From Saprospiraceae bacterium (GTDB lineage Bacteria > Bacteroidota > Bacteroidia > Chitinophagales > Saprospiraceae): a DNA stretch of 51,604 nucleotides. A program made the translations under genes and the position numbers. Below, in pieces: positions 8,407-18,382 of this stretch; position 1 is the first letter of the stretch; the number at the start of each line of letters is the position of its first letter. Under the pieces are notes generated by a model. The model was not told the DNA's origin, searched no databases, and saw only the letters and a list, made by a program, of their open reading frames with translations. The DNA is taken from contig JAIBCG010000015.1 of assembly GCA_019694295.1 (NCBI GenBank), forward strand, positions 1 through 51,604, written 5' to 3'.

Positions 8407-9051
8407 ATGAACCAGCATCATCAGGATTCCTGGAAAATTTACATGCAGAGCTGTCGAAACCGGATGGAGTTAATCGTCATCGTCGTCGTGACACTATGTG
8501 TTTTGTATGCCATGGCAAGTTTTTTAGCATGGAACGAAAACCGCCCGGGCGACGTGCTAAACGACAGTCTTTTAAACATGATCACGCCGAGAGATTTCAG
8601 CATCTTCACCGGATTGCTCACATACGGGACAATCACTTTCGGATTGATAATTCTTGCCCAAAAACCCGGTACTTTTACTGTTTCTCTGGTGGCTGTTTCC
8701 ATCATCTGCAGTATCAGGATGTTCGCCATGTATATGGTACCCTTAGATCCGCCGGAAGGAATTATTCCATTGCGCGATCTTATGCTTGAGAATTCTTTTT
8801 ATTCAAACAAAGTGATGGTGCGTGACTTGTTTTTCTCCGGCCACACATCGAATACTTTTCTGGTAGGTATGCTTTTGCAGAAAAAAATCCACAAACAGAT
8901 TGCGTTCACGAGTTGTTTCCTGATTGCTTGCCTGGTTCTTGTGCAGCATGTACATTATACGATTGACGTACTCGTGGCTCCGTTTGCAGCATATTTGTCT
9001 TATTTTATTGCAAGGACGATTCTTGGCTACAGAACAAGGGCATTGGTATGA
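8407..9051 (+). CDS. sphingomyelin-synthase-like membrane enzyme (PAP2 superfamily, PAP2_C type)
   Basis: The 214-residue protein is mostly hydrophobic, with about six membrane segments. It has the catalytic signature of the sphingomyelin synthase / PAP2_C group: RDLFFSGHTS with H146, and HVHYTID with H183 and D187. In animal enzymes this triad moves a phospho-head group from a phospholipid to ceramide. In bacteria the substrates are unproven; lipid phosphatase or head-group transfer are both possible. Many Bacteroidota make ceramide-type lipids, which makes head-group transfer attractive (inference). It ends directly against the stop of the convergent rsmI gene (9051/9052). Confidence 0.82.
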   Translation: MNQHHQDSWKIYMQSCRNRMELIVIVVVTLCVLYAMASFLAWNENRPGDVLNDSLLNMITPRDFSIFTGLLTYGTITFGLIILAQKPGTFTVSLVAVSIICSIRMFAMYMVPLDPPEGIIPLRDLMLENSFYSNKVMVRDLFFSGHTSNTFLVGMLLQKKIHKQIAFTSCFLIACLVLVQHVHYTIDVLVAPFAAYLSYFIARTILGYRTRALV

Positions 9052-9753
9052 TTATTTTTCGTCATTTCCCTCGACGACTATGACGATTTCACCTTTGATC
9101 TGGCCGGAATTTTGCTTGAAATACTCGATATTTTCAGCGATTGTTCCAAAAACATGGCTTTCGTGAATTTTACTTATTTCGCGTGCAACGCTGCAAATCC
9201 TGTCTGCACCGCAATGTTCTGAAAGTTCTTCAAGACATTTTAACAATCTGAAAGGCGACTCGTACAACACGAATGTGAAAGGCAGTTCAGCTAAGAGTTT
9301 TAATCTTGTCTGACGGCCTTTTTTGTGGGGCAGAAAACCTTCAAAATAAAAATTATTGCACGGAATTCCCGAAGCGACAACAGCCGGAATCAGAGCAGTA
9401 GCACCCGGAAGACATTCTACCGGAATAGCTTCACTCTTGCATGCGCGTACCAGCAAAAAACCTGGATCCGAAATTCCGGGAGTGCCCGCATCCGACACAA
9501 GAGCAATTTGATAACCGGATTTCAACAAAGTTATCACCGAATTTACTGCTTTGTGTTCGTTGAATGCATGGTGTGCCTGCAACTTGGTACTTATCCCGAA
9601 GTGCTTCATGAGCTTCATAGCATTGCGGGTATCTTCTGCGAGGACAATATCCGCATTTTTCAGTGTCTCAATGGCTCTGAACGTCATGTCTCCCAGATTA
9701 CCGATGGGGGTCGGCACGAGAAAAAGTTTTCCGGCAGGCTTTTCTTCAATCAT
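9052..9753 (-). CDS. rsmI: 16S rRNA (cytidine(1402)-2'-O)-methyltransferase RsmI
   Basis: This tetrapyrrole-methylase-fold enzyme 2'-O-methylates C1402 in the decoding centre of 16S rRNA. The sequence shows the N-terminal LVPTPIGNLGDMTFRA block, AEDTRNAMKL, the SDAGTPGISDPG loop and LPGATA, all hallmarks of RsmI. At 233 residues it is shorter than the roughly 286-residue E. coli protein and lacks the small C-terminal domain, as is common in this phylum. Its ATG overlaps the purS stop by 1 nt (TGATG at 9755-9751), implying translational coupling, and it is the last gene of the pssA-purS-rsmI run. Confidence 0.95.
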   Translation of the reverse strand: MIEEKPAGKLFLVPTPIGNLGDMTFRAIETLKNADIVLAEDTRNAMKLMKHFGISTKLQAHHAFNEHKAVNSVITLLKSGYQIALVSDAGTPGISDPGFLLVRACKSEAIPVECLPGATALIPAVVASGIPCNNFYFEGFLPHKKGRQTRLKLLAELPFTFVLYESPFRLLKCLEELSEHCGADRICSVAREISKIHESHVFGTIAENIEYFKQNSGQIKGEIVIVVEGNDEK

Positions 9754-10004
9754 CAGGCCTCTGAGAGTGTAAAGTGGAAGCTCTCCATAATCGGATTAGA
9801 GAGAACTTTCTCGCATGCGGTTTTGACTTTTTCAGTAGCATCATCCTGAGAATCGGCTTCAAGTGTTATTTTGATGTGTTTTCCGATCCTAACGTCTTCA
9901 ACGCCGTCGATGTTGATGTATTTCAGATTTTTGGCTACGGTTTTACCCTGCGGATCGAGCAGTTCCTTGTGAGGCATGATTTCGATTTCGGCTAAAAACT
10001 TCAT
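9753..10004 (-). CDS. purS: phosphoribosylformylglycinamidine synthase subunit PurS
   Basis: The 83-residue protein is the small structural subunit that joins PurL and PurQ in the fourth step of purine synthesis. It starts with the typical beta strand (MKFLAEIEIMPHKELLDPQG) and keeps GVEDVRIGKHIKITLEA. The length is normal. It overlaps pssA upstream by 4 nt (10001-10004, ATGA type) and rsmI downstream by 1 nt. purL and purQ are not in the window, so the subunit is separated from its partners and tied to an unrelated operon. Confidence 0.93.
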   Translation of the reverse strand: MKFLAEIEIMPHKELLDPQGKTVAKNLKYINIDGVEDVRIGKHIKITLEADSQDDATEKVKTACEKVLSNPIMESFHFTLSEA

Positions 10005-10717
10005 ATTGTGGTTTTATTTTTCTTGAATAAAAATTGAGCTAAAGAAAGTAAAATATAGTACAGTACAGCAAGCGACAAGGCTGCTTTTCCAAAAAATATC
10101 ACAAACAAAACAACTCCGATAAGAAACAAAATGCGTATCTCATTTCCTTTAAATCCGAGTGTCGTAGTCTTGAAATTAAACATGGGTATCGGAGCTATCA
10201 ACAACAAAGACATGACAACAGAAAGCACAATCCAAAATATGGGCGTATCGACCTGGCTCAGATAACCATCTCCTGCCAGCCATAGCAAGCCGCAGAAAAA
10301 GAATGTATTAGTAGGCGTATTCAGGCCAATAAATTCGTGGGTTTGTCTTGTATCAATGTTGAATTTCCCAAGGCGCAGCGCACTGAACAACGTGATGAGG
10401 AATCCCGGCATTGCCTGCCAGTGAAGCGCTTGTATGGGTTCATATTGGATGCCCAAAGAGCGCAATATCAGAATATAGGCAATCAGCCCCGGTACAAGCC
10501 CAAAACTCACGACGTCAGCGAGCGAATCGAGTTGTTTGCCAAGTTCTCCTGCCACATGAAGTGCCCGTGCAGCCAATCCGTCCAGGAAATCAGCCACACC
10601 ACTCATAAACACAAAGATGACCGATGCATTCCAGTTGCCCGTAAACAGAGACACAACAGCTGCGCATCCGAAAAACAGATTCGATAAGGTAAGTATATGT
10701 GGTATAGCCTTCAACAT
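10001..10717 (-). CDS. pssA: CDP-diacylglycerol-serine O-phosphatidyltransferase
   Basis: This integral membrane enzyme makes phosphatidylserine, the precursor of phosphatidylethanolamine. It carries the complete CDP-alcohol phosphatidyltransferase motif D-x2-DG-x2-AR-x8-G-x3-D-x3-D (DFLDGLAAR, then GELGKQLDSLAD). About seven hydrophobic segments follow. A GTG two codons upstream (10723) is possible. The ATG at 10717 is preferred because MLKAIPHILTLSN matches the family N-terminus. The sequence TATCTTTG (10730-10723) just upstream resembles a -7 box; if used, the transcript would begin almost at this ATG (near-leaderless). No matching -33 element is visible. It is the first gene of the overlapping unit with purS and rsmI. 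Confidence 0.92.
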   Translation of the reverse strand: MLKAIPHILTLSNLFFGCAAVVSLFTGNWNASVIFVFMSGVADFLDGLAARALHVAGELGKQLDSLADVVSFGLVPGLIAYILILRSLGIQYEPIQALHWQAMPGFLITLFSALRLGKFNIDTRQTHEFIGLNTPTNTFFFCGLLWLAGDGYLSQVDTPIFWIVLSVVMSLLLIAPIPMFNFKTTTLGFKGNEIRILFLIGVVLFVIFFGKAALSLAVLYYILLSLAQFLFKKNKTTI

Positions 10718-10834
10718 CGGCACAAAGATAGTCTTATATACGCTTATGCCGTGAAGATTGGCGGGAAGAAATTTATTTCTACAAAAATTTGCTTAAGCTT
10801 TCCGGCGCACCAAAAAATAATGCAAATCAAACCG

Positions 10835-12736
10835 TCAAAGTTCACACCCATCAATCAAATCCTGCACACACTCCGGATTGATCAAAGTCGATGTGTCACC
10901 AATCTGTTCGGGTGCTCCTTCAGCTATTTTTCTCAGTATGCGCCGCATGATTTTGCCGGAACGGGTCTTCGGCAGTTGTGGTGCAAACTGGATTTTATCC
11001 GGCTTGGCTATGGCGCCTATCTGTTCTGTCACCACCTGCAGCACCTCCCGGATCAGTTTTTCTTTGTCTTCCACATCGTGCAGTGCCGTCACATAAGCAT
11101 AAATGCCTTGCCCTTTAATAGGATGCGGAAATCCGACTACCGCAGACTCGACGATTTCCGGATGGCTGTTGATGGCATCTTCTACCTCAGCGGTACCAAG
11201 CCGGTGCCCTGACACATTGATAACATCGTCCACACGACCCATGATACGGTATCTGCCTTCTGAATCACGTCGGGCAGCATCGCCTGTGAAATAAAAGCCC
11301 GGAAATGGCGCAAAATAAGTTGTTCGGCATCTCTCATGGTCGCCATAAGTTGTTCTTACTACAGACGGCCATGGAAAACGTATGCACAACAGGCCTTCTA
11401 CATCATTTCCCTCGAGTATTTTTCCGTCCTGGTTAACGATGACAGGCTGTACACCAGGTAGCGGATAAGACGCATAGCATGGCTTGGTGTCTGTAATGCC
11501 GGGTAGTGGTGTTATCATGATTCCACCATTTTCGGTCTGCCACCAGGTGTCCACAATCGGAACTTTCCCACGGCCTACTTTCTCGTCATACCAATGCCAG
11601 GCCTCTTCATTGATTGGCTCGCCGACCGAACCAATTACTTTGAGACTGTCAAGTTTATATTTGTCAGGTTCGTCCCATGCTGAAGCCATTAATGAACGGA
11701 TAGCCGTTGGTGCTGTATAAAACTGTGTAACCCGATATTTATCGATTATCTGCCAGAAACGTCCGGCATCAGGGTAGTTGGGTACACCTTCGAACATCAG
11801 GGTCGTGGCACCGGCCAGCAACGGACCATAAACACCGTACGAATGCCCTGTAATCCAGCCTATATCAGCCGTACACCAGTAAATGTCATCATTTTTATAC
11901 TGAAATGTATTGATAAAGGTAAAACATGTAAAAACCATATAGCCACCAATCGTATGTACCGCACCTTTTGGCTTACCGGTAGAACCTGAAGTATATAAAA
12001 TAAAGAGCATATCTTCTGAGTCCATGATTTCCGGCGCACATTTTTCTGGCATAAGTGGTACTATATCCTGCCAACAAACATCGAGTTCAGGATTCCAGCA
12101 GGTAGTCTTATTGGTATGTTTGTACACCAGCACCTTCTCTACCAGATTTGGTTCAAGAGAGAGGGCTTCATCTACTACTTCTTTCACTGCTATGTCTTTA
12201 GCACCACGTCTGTTGTAGTCGCTGCAGATGACCCATTTACATCCGGTATCCGTTATACGGTCAGAAAGTGATTTGGCAGAAAATCCTGCAAACACAATGG
12301 AGTGTACAGCACCAACACGTGCACAAGCCAACATAGCAACAACAGCCTGTGGTATCATCGGCATATAGATACATATACGGTCTCCTTTACTAACACCCAT
12401 TGACCGCAGCGCATTGGCACACTGATTTACCTGTGCCAGTAATTGTCTGTAGCTTATACTAATGCTTGGCCCTGTCGGGTCATTTGGTTCCCATATAATG
12501 GCAGGCTTGTCGCCTTTGTCCGCTATGTGTCTGTCGAGGCAGTTTTCCGTAATATTGAGCCTGCCACCTTCAAACCACCTTACATCCGGTGTTATGAAGT
12601 CGTTTTTCAATACCGTATGCCATTTGCGGTGCCATTCGAAATGCTCTGCTTGCTCTGCCCAGAATTGCTCCGGATGCTCAATACTTCTTCTGTATTCGTC
12701 CTGATATTGACTCAGTGAATTAATCTGTAACATCAT
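10835..12736 (-). CDS. acs: acetate-CoA ligase (acetyl-CoA synthetase)
   Basis: The 633-residue enzyme is the normal size for AMP-forming acetyl-CoA synthetase, which activates acetate through acetyl-AMP. The N-terminal FWAEQAEHFEWHRKW block, the ATP-binding loop TSGSTGKPKG (249-258), DTWWQTENGG and GRVDDVINVSGHRLGTAEVE are all present. The regulatory catalytic lysine is in KTRSGKIMRR (K595), which in other bacteria is subject to acetylation. Two adjacent ATGs (12736 and 12733) could serve as start. It is a single-gene unit between marC and the pssA operon; no actP or kinase gene adjoins it. Confidence 0.97.
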   Translation of the reverse strand: MMLQINSLSQYQDEYRRSIEHPEQFWAEQAEHFEWHRKWHTVLKNDFITPDVRWFEGGRLNITENCLDRHIADKGDKPAIIWEPNDPTGPSISISYRQLLAQVNQCANALRSMGVSKGDRICIYMPMIPQAVVAMLACARVGAVHSIVFAGFSAKSLSDRITDTGCKWVICSDYNRRGAKDIAVKEVVDEALSLEPNLVEKVLVYKHTNKTTCWNPELDVCWQDIVPLMPEKCAPEIMDSEDMLFILYTSGSTGKPKGAVHTIGGYMVFTCFTFINTFQYKNDDIYWCTADIGWITGHSYGVYGPLLAGATTLMFEGVPNYPDAGRFWQIIDKYRVTQFYTAPTAIRSLMASAWDEPDKYKLDSLKVIGSVGEPINEEAWHWYDEKVGRGKVPIVDTWWQTENGGIMITPLPGITDTKPCYASYPLPGVQPVIVNQDGKILEGNDVEGLLCIRFPWPSVVRTTYGDHERCRTTYFAPFPGFYFTGDAARRDSEGRYRIMGRVDDVINVSGHRLGTAEVEDAINSHPEIVESAVVGFPHPIKGQGIYAYVTALHDVEDKEKLIREVLQVVTEQIGAIAKPDKIQFAPQLPKTRSGKIMRRILRKIAEGAPEQIGDTSTLINPECVQDLIDGCEL

Positions 12737-12854
12737 GATTGGTTAGTATTAGGCTGTTATTTGCGAATGTGTTCCATTCGGCCTGATAAAGTTAATGAAT
12801 TTTTCCCTAATCAGCGCTATCAAATAGTTATTTAACAATAATAAGAAAATAATG

Positions 12855-13493
12855 CTACTTACTTCGTAGAATATCCAGGAGTATTGGTTTCAAGCCACTA
12901 AAAAAGAATTCCACCGCAATCACCATAACTATCAGACCCATGATGCGCATCATAACATTGATGCCTGTCTGACCAAGCAGTTTTACCAATTTTGACGAAC
13001 TGTAGAAAACCAGATAAGTAAGAAACATAATGACGACAATCGACAAAATGAGTATGACTTTTCTGGCGAATGAATGTGCGTCGTCCATCAAAACGATGGC
13101 ATTGGTGATGGCACCCGGCCCACAGATCATCGGGATGGCCAAAGGTGTAATAGAAATATCTGTAATGTAGCTCTTTACTTCAGCATCTTTTATACGCACC
13201 TGGCCAAGACGGGCCTGCAGCATATCCATTCCCATAATGAAGAAAATAATACCGCCTACCACTCGAAAACTATTGACAGAAATACCGAAAAAACTAAAAA
13301 GCAACTGTCCGGTAAATGCGAAAATTATGAGTGTGATAAGTGCGACAAGTGTCGCTTTCTTGGCAGTTTTTTTGCGGTCCTTTTCCGACAATTCGGCCGT
13401 CATTGAAAGAAAAACCGGCATTGTACCAAAAGGGTTGATTAGTGTAAAAAAGGATGTAAGAGCCAGCAGCGCAAAGGGTAGTAATTCTGCCAT
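12855..13493 (-). CDS. MarC family integral membrane protein
   Basis: The 212-residue protein has six predicted membrane segments and the family pattern: FTLINPFGTMPVFLSMTA near the N-terminus and PLAIPMICGPGAITNAIVLM in the middle (paired conserved NP/GPG turns). This family (UPF0056, MarC) was once linked to multiple antibiotic resistance, but that role is not supported and its transport substrate is unknown. The start at 13493 places the first membrane segment at residue 5, as expected. No neighbour gives a functional hint. Confidence 0.9.
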   Translation of the reverse strand: MAELLPFALLALTSFFTLINPFGTMPVFLSMTAELSEKDRKKTAKKATLVALITLIIFAFTGQLLFSFFGISVNSFRVVGGIIFFIMGMDMLQARLGQVRIKDAEVKSYITDISITPLAIPMICGPGAITNAIVLMDDAHSFARKVILILSIVVIMFLTYLVFYSSSKLVKLLGQTGINVMMRIMGLIVMVIAVEFFFSGLKPILLDILRSK

Positions 13494-13559
13494 GGTATTT
13501 TGTTGCTTGTTTGTTTATTGTTAAATTTTTATGCAGAGTATCCCGCATTCAATTCGCCT

Positions 13560-14639
13560 TTATTGTTTGATGAATTTTAATGCTTCTTTTTTTATGTTTC
13601 CTGTCAAAATTTCAAGAAAATACATTCCGGCAGGCAGATGAGATACATCCACCTTGTCTGAAAATAGATCTTTGAGTTCATAACGTCGTCCTGTCATGCC
13701 AGTTATTCTGATTTTAATTGAATTTTCGTCCATTTCACCTGAAGAAGAAATTATCAACTCATCTTTTACCGGATTGGGGTAAATGCGTGTATTTTTTTCT
13801 TTAAAATGACCTTCAGAAGTGGTTATTTTGCAAGGGTCAAATTTGCCAATGTTCCAGACCTCGAGGCTGTCATTCACCACATCATCTGCTACTTGCTGAA
13901 GGAATTCAGTCGGATACTTCAACATACCGGCTGTATAAGTATTGCCTATTACACTTTTCCCGAACAAAACCTCATAAATAACACAAGCCGTCAGATAGCT
14001 GCCTTCAAGCGCCGGATGGCTTTGATCTGAACTGTAGAGCTCGAGTTTGGGATCAAGCCCGATAGATTTGCGCCACGCTTCACCGGCAGGAGCCATAATG
14101 GCATGGCAGGTATCTGCAAACAACTTGTAAGATTCCTTCAGTCAGTCTTGCATGCCCTGATATGTACACACAGGCGGATAAAAGGCACAGTTGGATGCGT
14201 CACCGTTTTTTCTTCCCCAGGTTTCGTAAAATACAGTCTTGGTACAGCTGTCGTTACTTATTATCAAATTATTCAACCCAATGGCATAAGGCAATGTCTG
14301 AAATGCCACCTGATCGGGTGGAAAAGAAGGTTCCTGACTTTGTGCCTGGAGCACAACATAGTCCCAATGCCTAGATTTTATAAGGGTTTTACTGGTGTTG
14401 TTGCTGTAATGATTCTGGAAAGTATAACCACCCGGCAAGTTGCTTTCAAACACAAGTGTATCACCTGCTGCACTTGCCAGGTTTGATATCATCAAAGGCA
14501 GATTATTGACACTTGTATAGCTGTTGCCAAGAAACAATACCTGAATCTTCTTACCTGTCTGTGCCGTAGCTGTCTCGATTATAGATAACATGAAGATGCT
14601 TACAAAACAAACTGTATTAAGAATTTTAATTCTCCTATT
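13560..14639 (-). pseudogene. T9SS-sorted SGNH/GDSL-like hydrolase, cut by one in-frame TGA
   Basis: Two open stretches in the same frame (14639-14145 and 14141-13560) are separated only by TGA at 14144-14142, codon 166 of 359. The first half has a signal peptide (MNRRIKILNTV... ATAQ) and block I, VLFLGNSYTS, with GNS in place of GDS. The second half has the catalytic DxxH block, SSDQSHPALEGSY, and then a type A T9SS sorting domain (IYPNPVKDELIIS ... GMYFLEI ... KEALKFIKQ). Nucleophile and Asp-His dyad therefore lie on opposite sides of the stop and the short product would be inactive. Around the stop the reading is MQD-stop-LKESY, consistent with one CGA (Arg) to TGA change. Everything else is intact, so the damage is recent or a base-call error. 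Intact, it would be a secreted esterase, probably acting on carbohydrate. Confidence 0.8.
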
Positions 14640-14781
14640 CATAACAATGATATTTATAACTGAAAAAACTGTCTGACGAATATTTAAGTGCAAAATTCGC
14701 AAAATACAAGCAAATCAAACACATACGCCTTCGAATTTGTTGTTTGCAGAGCACCTTTTGATGCCCAACAACAAAAATGTA

Positions 14782-14814
14782 TTGTCAAATTGTGTTTAAA
14801 ATTGATTATCTTTG
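14782..14814 (+). promoter_or_regulatory. Bacteroidota-type promoter for pafA
   Basis: TTG (14782-14784), 22 nt, then TATCTTTG (14807-14814). The -7 box is a full match and spacing is 1 nt longer than usual. Transcription would start about 18 nt before the ATG at 14838. Confidence 0.5.
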
Positions 14815-14837
14815 AAATTTATTTCTGAAAAATTGCT

Positions 14838-16529
14838 ATGAAAAAGAGCTGTAACAAACATTTCAATAAAAAAATGAATTACACCATAAGGCAACTATTA
14901 ATTTTTATTTTTCTGACCAACATAGCTGTGGCTTATGCTCAAATGAAAAACAACAATGATCGCCCAAAGTTAGTGGTAGGTATCGTTGTTGACCAAATGC
15001 GCTGGGACTATCTGTACAAATATTACCAACATTATAACAATGAAGGATTAAAACGGATGCTCAATGAAGGATTCTCAGCAGAAAATACCTTGATTCCCTA
15101 CATTCCGACTTATACTGCCATAGGGCATACAAGTATTTATGCAGGAAGTGTTCCTGCCATACATGGTATCGCAGGCAATACATTTTACATAAAGGAGACC
15201 CAATCAAAGATGTACTGCTCACAGGATGACAGCGTCAAAAGTGTTGGCAATGACCCTGAAAACAAAGGTGGTAAAATGTCGCCGAAAAATATGCTTAGCT
15301 CATCCGTTACTGACGAACTGAAGTTGGCAACAGATTTCAGGTCAAGAGTATTCGGAGTAGCACTTAAAGACAGAGGTGCAATATTTCCTGCCGGGCATTT
15401 TGCAGATGGTGCCTACTGGATGGTGGACGGCAATTGGATTACGAGTAGTTTTTACATGAATGATTTGCCCTCTTATGTAAAAAACTTTAACAAGGCAGAT
15501 TTCACCTCAGCTTATCTTTCAAAGGGCTGGCAACTTGCCAAACCTTCCACTTCCTATATGTCGCGTATTAATGACGACAATCGTTATGAGGAAAGATTCC
15601 TGGACAGTGTAAAGGTCACTTTCCCAATAGACCTAAGCACGATTTCATCTAAAAAAGGCCGTGACGTAATCAAATCGACACCTTTTGGCAATACCATAAC
15701 ACTTCAGTTTGCAAAAGAACTTATAACACAGGAAAATCTGGGTAATAACCCGGCAGGTGTACCCGACTTTCTTGCTATAAGCCTTTCGTCAACGGATTAT
15801 ATAGGACATCAGTTTGCCATCAATTCATTAAAAATTGAAGATACCTATATCAGGCTCGACAAAGACTTGGGCGATTTTTTTAATTTCCTCGATACAAAAA
15901 TTGGACGGGGCAATTACACAGTATTTCTCACTGCTGACCACGGAGCAGCACACAATCCCCAGTATATTTTGGATGAAAAAGGCAATGGCGGATATTTCAT
16001 GAAACGCGAGCTGCAGCAAGATCTGAATAATCTGTTAAAACCAGAATTCGGAACCGAAGATCTTATCTACAATATTGCCAATAACCAGGTGTTGCTCAAT
16101 CACAAACTGATCGAATCAAAAAACCTGGATACAGAAAGAATCAAGGAGAAACTTGTAACCGCGCTGAAAAAACGAGAAGGCGTATCCTTTGCCACAGATA
16201 TGGAAAGACTCCAGGTAGCTTCCATGCCGGAATGGATAAAGACCATGGCCATAAACGGTTACAACTATAAGAGAAGTGGTGATATCTTGATTATCTTCGA
16301 TCCGCAATGGATAGAAAACTACCGAGACAAAACCGGCACCACGCACGGAGCCTGGAACCCTTATGACAGCCATATTCCGCTTGTATTTATGGGTTGGGGC
16401 ATCAAACAGGGCAACACACATGCTCCCGTTTACATGACAGATATAGCACCTACCATTGCAGCCCTCCTACATATACAGGCACCCAACGGATGTATTGGAA
16501 AGCCAATTACAGAATTGCTTGATAAATAA
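14838..16529 (+). CDS. PafA-type alkaline phosphatase family protein
   Basis: An exported phosphomonoesterase of the alkaline phosphatase superfamily, close to Elizabethkingia PafA. Metal-binding VVGIVVDQMRWDYL comes first. The Thr nucleophile lies in IPTYTAIGHTSIYAG. TADHGAAHNPQ and THGAWNPYDSHIPLVFMGWG supply the remaining zinc ligands. Length (563) is normal. The N-terminus is a signal peptide ending AVAYAQ. A second ATG at 14874 (MNYTIRQLL) gives a more compact signal peptide with an A-rich ribosome site and may be the real start. PafA enzymes work constitutively in the periplasm on phosphorylated sugars and metabolites. A good promoter precedes it and it is monocistronic. Confidence 0.9.
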   Translation: MKKSCNKHFNKKMNYTIRQLLIFIFLTNIAVAYAQMKNNNDRPKLVVGIVVDQMRWDYLYKYYQHYNNEGLKRMLNEGFSAENTLIPYIPTYTAIGHTSIYAGSVPAIHGIAGNTFYIKETQSKMYCSQDDSVKSVGNDPENKGGKMSPKNMLSSSVTDELKLATDFRSRVFGVALKDRGAIFPAGHFADGAYWMVDGNWITSSFYMNDLPSYVKNFNKADFTSAYLSKGWQLAKPSTSYMSRINDDNRYEERFLDSVKVTFPIDLSTISSKKGRDVIKSTPFGNTITLQFAKELITQENLGNNPAGVPDFLAISLSSTDYIGHQFAINSLKIEDTYIRLDKDLGDFFNFLDTKIGRGNYTVFLTADHGAAHNPQYILDEKGNGGYFMKRELQQDLNNLLKPEFGTEDLIYNIANNQVLLNHKLIESKNLDTERIKEKLVTALKKREGVSFATDMERLQVASMPEWIKTMAINGYNYKRSGDILIIFDPQWIENYRDKTGTTHGAWNPYDSHIPLVFMGWGIKQGNTHAPVYMTDIAPTIAALLHIQAPNGCIGKPITELLDK

Positions 16530-16618
16530 AAGTACACCGAAATTTACCATTGAATTGGTAATATCCTTATTATTGTAGAGTCATTGCATCGAATGGCCTG
16601 AAAAATTAAAGACAGGAT

Positions 16619-18349
16619 ATGAATGGTGGGCAAATAATAGCTAAAGTTCTGCAAAATCATGGCGTAAAGTTTTTGTTTACACTTTGTGGCGGTCATATTT
16701 CTCCTATATTCGTAGGTGCTGAACAACTCGGTATCAGGGTGATTGACACACGCCATGAAGTCAATGCTGTTTTTGCTGCAGATGCTGTCTCAAGGCTGAG
16801 TGGTGTACCAGGTGTAGCAGCCGTAACAGCAGGGCCCGGGGTGACCAATACCATTACTGCCATCAAGAATGCCGCTCTTGCACAGTCACCTCTGATATTG
16901 CTGGGTGGTACGGCTGCCACTATACTCAAGGGCAGAGGCAGCCTTCAGGATATTGACCAGATATCTATTCTGAAATCGGTATGCAAGCAATGCATAAGCA
17001 TCCACAAAGTAAAAGAAATCGTCCCTGCTATTGAACAAGCATTCAGACTTGCACAATCGGGTGTACCAGGCCCTGTATTTGTAGAATGCCCGATAGATAT
17101 ACTTTATGACGAAGAGCTGGTGCGCAACTGGTACGGAGCCAAAAGCAACGAAACACCACCTAAAAACCTTAGAGAACGAGCCCTAAGGTGGTATATCAAT
17201 TTTCATGCAAACCGATTATTCGCCGGAAAGGAAACCGTAAAATTCAACTCGCCTCCCATAAAACCGGAAATTACGGCTACAAACCCAAATGATATTGCAG
17301 CAGCGGAAAGATTACTCAAAAAATCAAAAAAACCACTGCTCATAACCGGTAGCGGAGCCATGATGCAACCACAGAAAAGTCAGGAATTGGCCGATTCGGT
17401 AAAAAAATTGGGCATTCCGGTTTATCTGAGTGGAATGGCACGCGGCCTGCTAGGCAAGGAAGATAGCTTACAAATGCGACACAAACGCAAGGAAGCCATC
17501 AAAGCTGCTGACCTCATCATTTTAGCAGGAGTACCCAACGACTTCAGACTCGATTACGGCAACCACATAGGCGGCCGTACATTCATTTCTATCAACAGAA
17601 GCAAGGAAGATCTGTATAAAAACAAAAAACCTACACTGGCCATAGAAGCAGATCCGGCAGAAACACTGATAAGCCTTGCCTCAAAATACACAGCCGAACA
17701 CACTTCGTGGATCGATGAACTCCGTCAATTGAATCAAAAACGTGATGATGAAATAATCAGTCAGGCAAATGAAACATTGAATGGCGGTATCAACCCACTT
17801 GCATTATTTCATAACCTTGACGACACACTTGGCGACAATACTATATTCGTTGCTGATGGTGGCGATTTTGTCGGTACGGCAGCCTATACATTACGGCCAC
17901 GTGCTCCGCTGAGCTGGCTCGATCCGGGCGTATTTGGTACACTTGGTGTAGGAGCAGGTTTTGCATTGGGAGCCAAGTTGGTATTTCCGGAAAAAGATGT
18001 ATGGATTATCTATGGTGATGGTAGTGCAGGATTCAGCTTGATGGAATACGATACATTCGCAAGGCACAACCTACCTGTAGTGTCGGTTATAGGCAACGAT
18101 GCTTGTTGGGGACAGATAGCACGAGACCAGGTCGAATTCCTGAAGAGTGACTGTGCCATGAACCTTGCCCACAGCCATTATGAACTGATAGCAAAAGCTT
18201 TCGGAGGTGATGGTATGCGGGTACATAATATGGAAGAATGGAGAGACGCCGTAAGCAAAGCAAAAGAAAATATTTCAGATGGAAAGCCTTATATCATTAA
18301 TTCAATATTAGGAAAATCGGATTTCAGAAAAGGTTCAATCAGTGTGTAA
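16619..18349 (+). CDS. ILVBL/HACL2-like thiamine-diphosphate enzyme, probable 2-hydroxyacyl-CoA lyase
   Basis: The 576-residue protein is a three-domain TPP enzyme. The catalytic Glu is E47 in [14 protein letters not shown]. The TPP/Mg motif is GDG (466-468) with N493 in GNDACW. It is annotated easily as acetolactate synthase. The signature [38 protein letters not shown] and C-terminal [10 protein letters not shown] match the animal ILVBL protein (HACL2), not biosynthetic IlvB. HACL2 splits 2-hydroxyacyl-CoA into formyl-CoA and an aldehyde one carbon shorter. No IlvN-like small subunit follows. Instead come an isochorismatase-fold hydrolase and a long-chain acyl-CoA synthetase, which fits fatty-acid alpha-oxidation (inference). 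No clear promoter is visible. Confidence 0.82.
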   Translation: MNGGQIIAKVLQNHGVKFLFTLCGGHISPIFVGAEQLGIRVIDTRHEVNAVFAADAVSRLSGVPGVAAVTAGPGVTNTITAIKNAALAQSPLILLGGTAATILKGRGSLQDIDQISILKSVCKQCISIHKVKEIVPAIEQAFRLAQSGVPGPVFVECPIDILYDEELVRNWYGAKSNETPPKNLRERALRWYINFHANRLFAGKETVKFNSPPIKPEITATNPNDIAAAERLLKKSKKPLLITGSGAMMQPQKSQELADSVKKLGIPVYLSGMARGLLGKEDSLQMRHKRKEAIKAADLIILAGVPNDFRLDYGNHIGGRTFISINRSKEDLYKNKKPTLAIEADPAETLISLASKYTAEHTSWIDELRQLNQKRDDEIISQANETLNGGINPLALFHNLDDTLGDNTIFVADGGDFVGTAAYTLRPRAPLSWLDPGVFGTLGVGAGFALGAKLVFPEKDVWIIYGDGSAGFSLMEYDTFARHNLPVVSVIGNDACWGQIARDQVEFLKSDCAMNLAHSHYELIAKAFGGDGMRVHNMEEWRDAVSKAKENISDGKPYIINSILGKSDFRKGSISV

Positions 18350-18382
18350 AATCATTATTTAACCATCAAAACATTTTTGAAA

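Noticed and set aside
14142-14144. TGA as selenocysteine or as a sense codon (alternative code)
   Set aside because: Intact genes such as purS end with TGA, one of the broken genes has TAG instead, and no selenocysteine insertion element or matching family position is evident.
16545-16562. Short stem TTACCA/TGGTAA after pafA as terminator
   Set aside because: Only six AT-rich pairs and no clear T-run; too weak to call.
16619-18349. Acetolactate synthase large subunit (ilvB)
   Set aside because: No small subunit gene follows, and the C-terminal signatures match ILVBL/HACL2 better.
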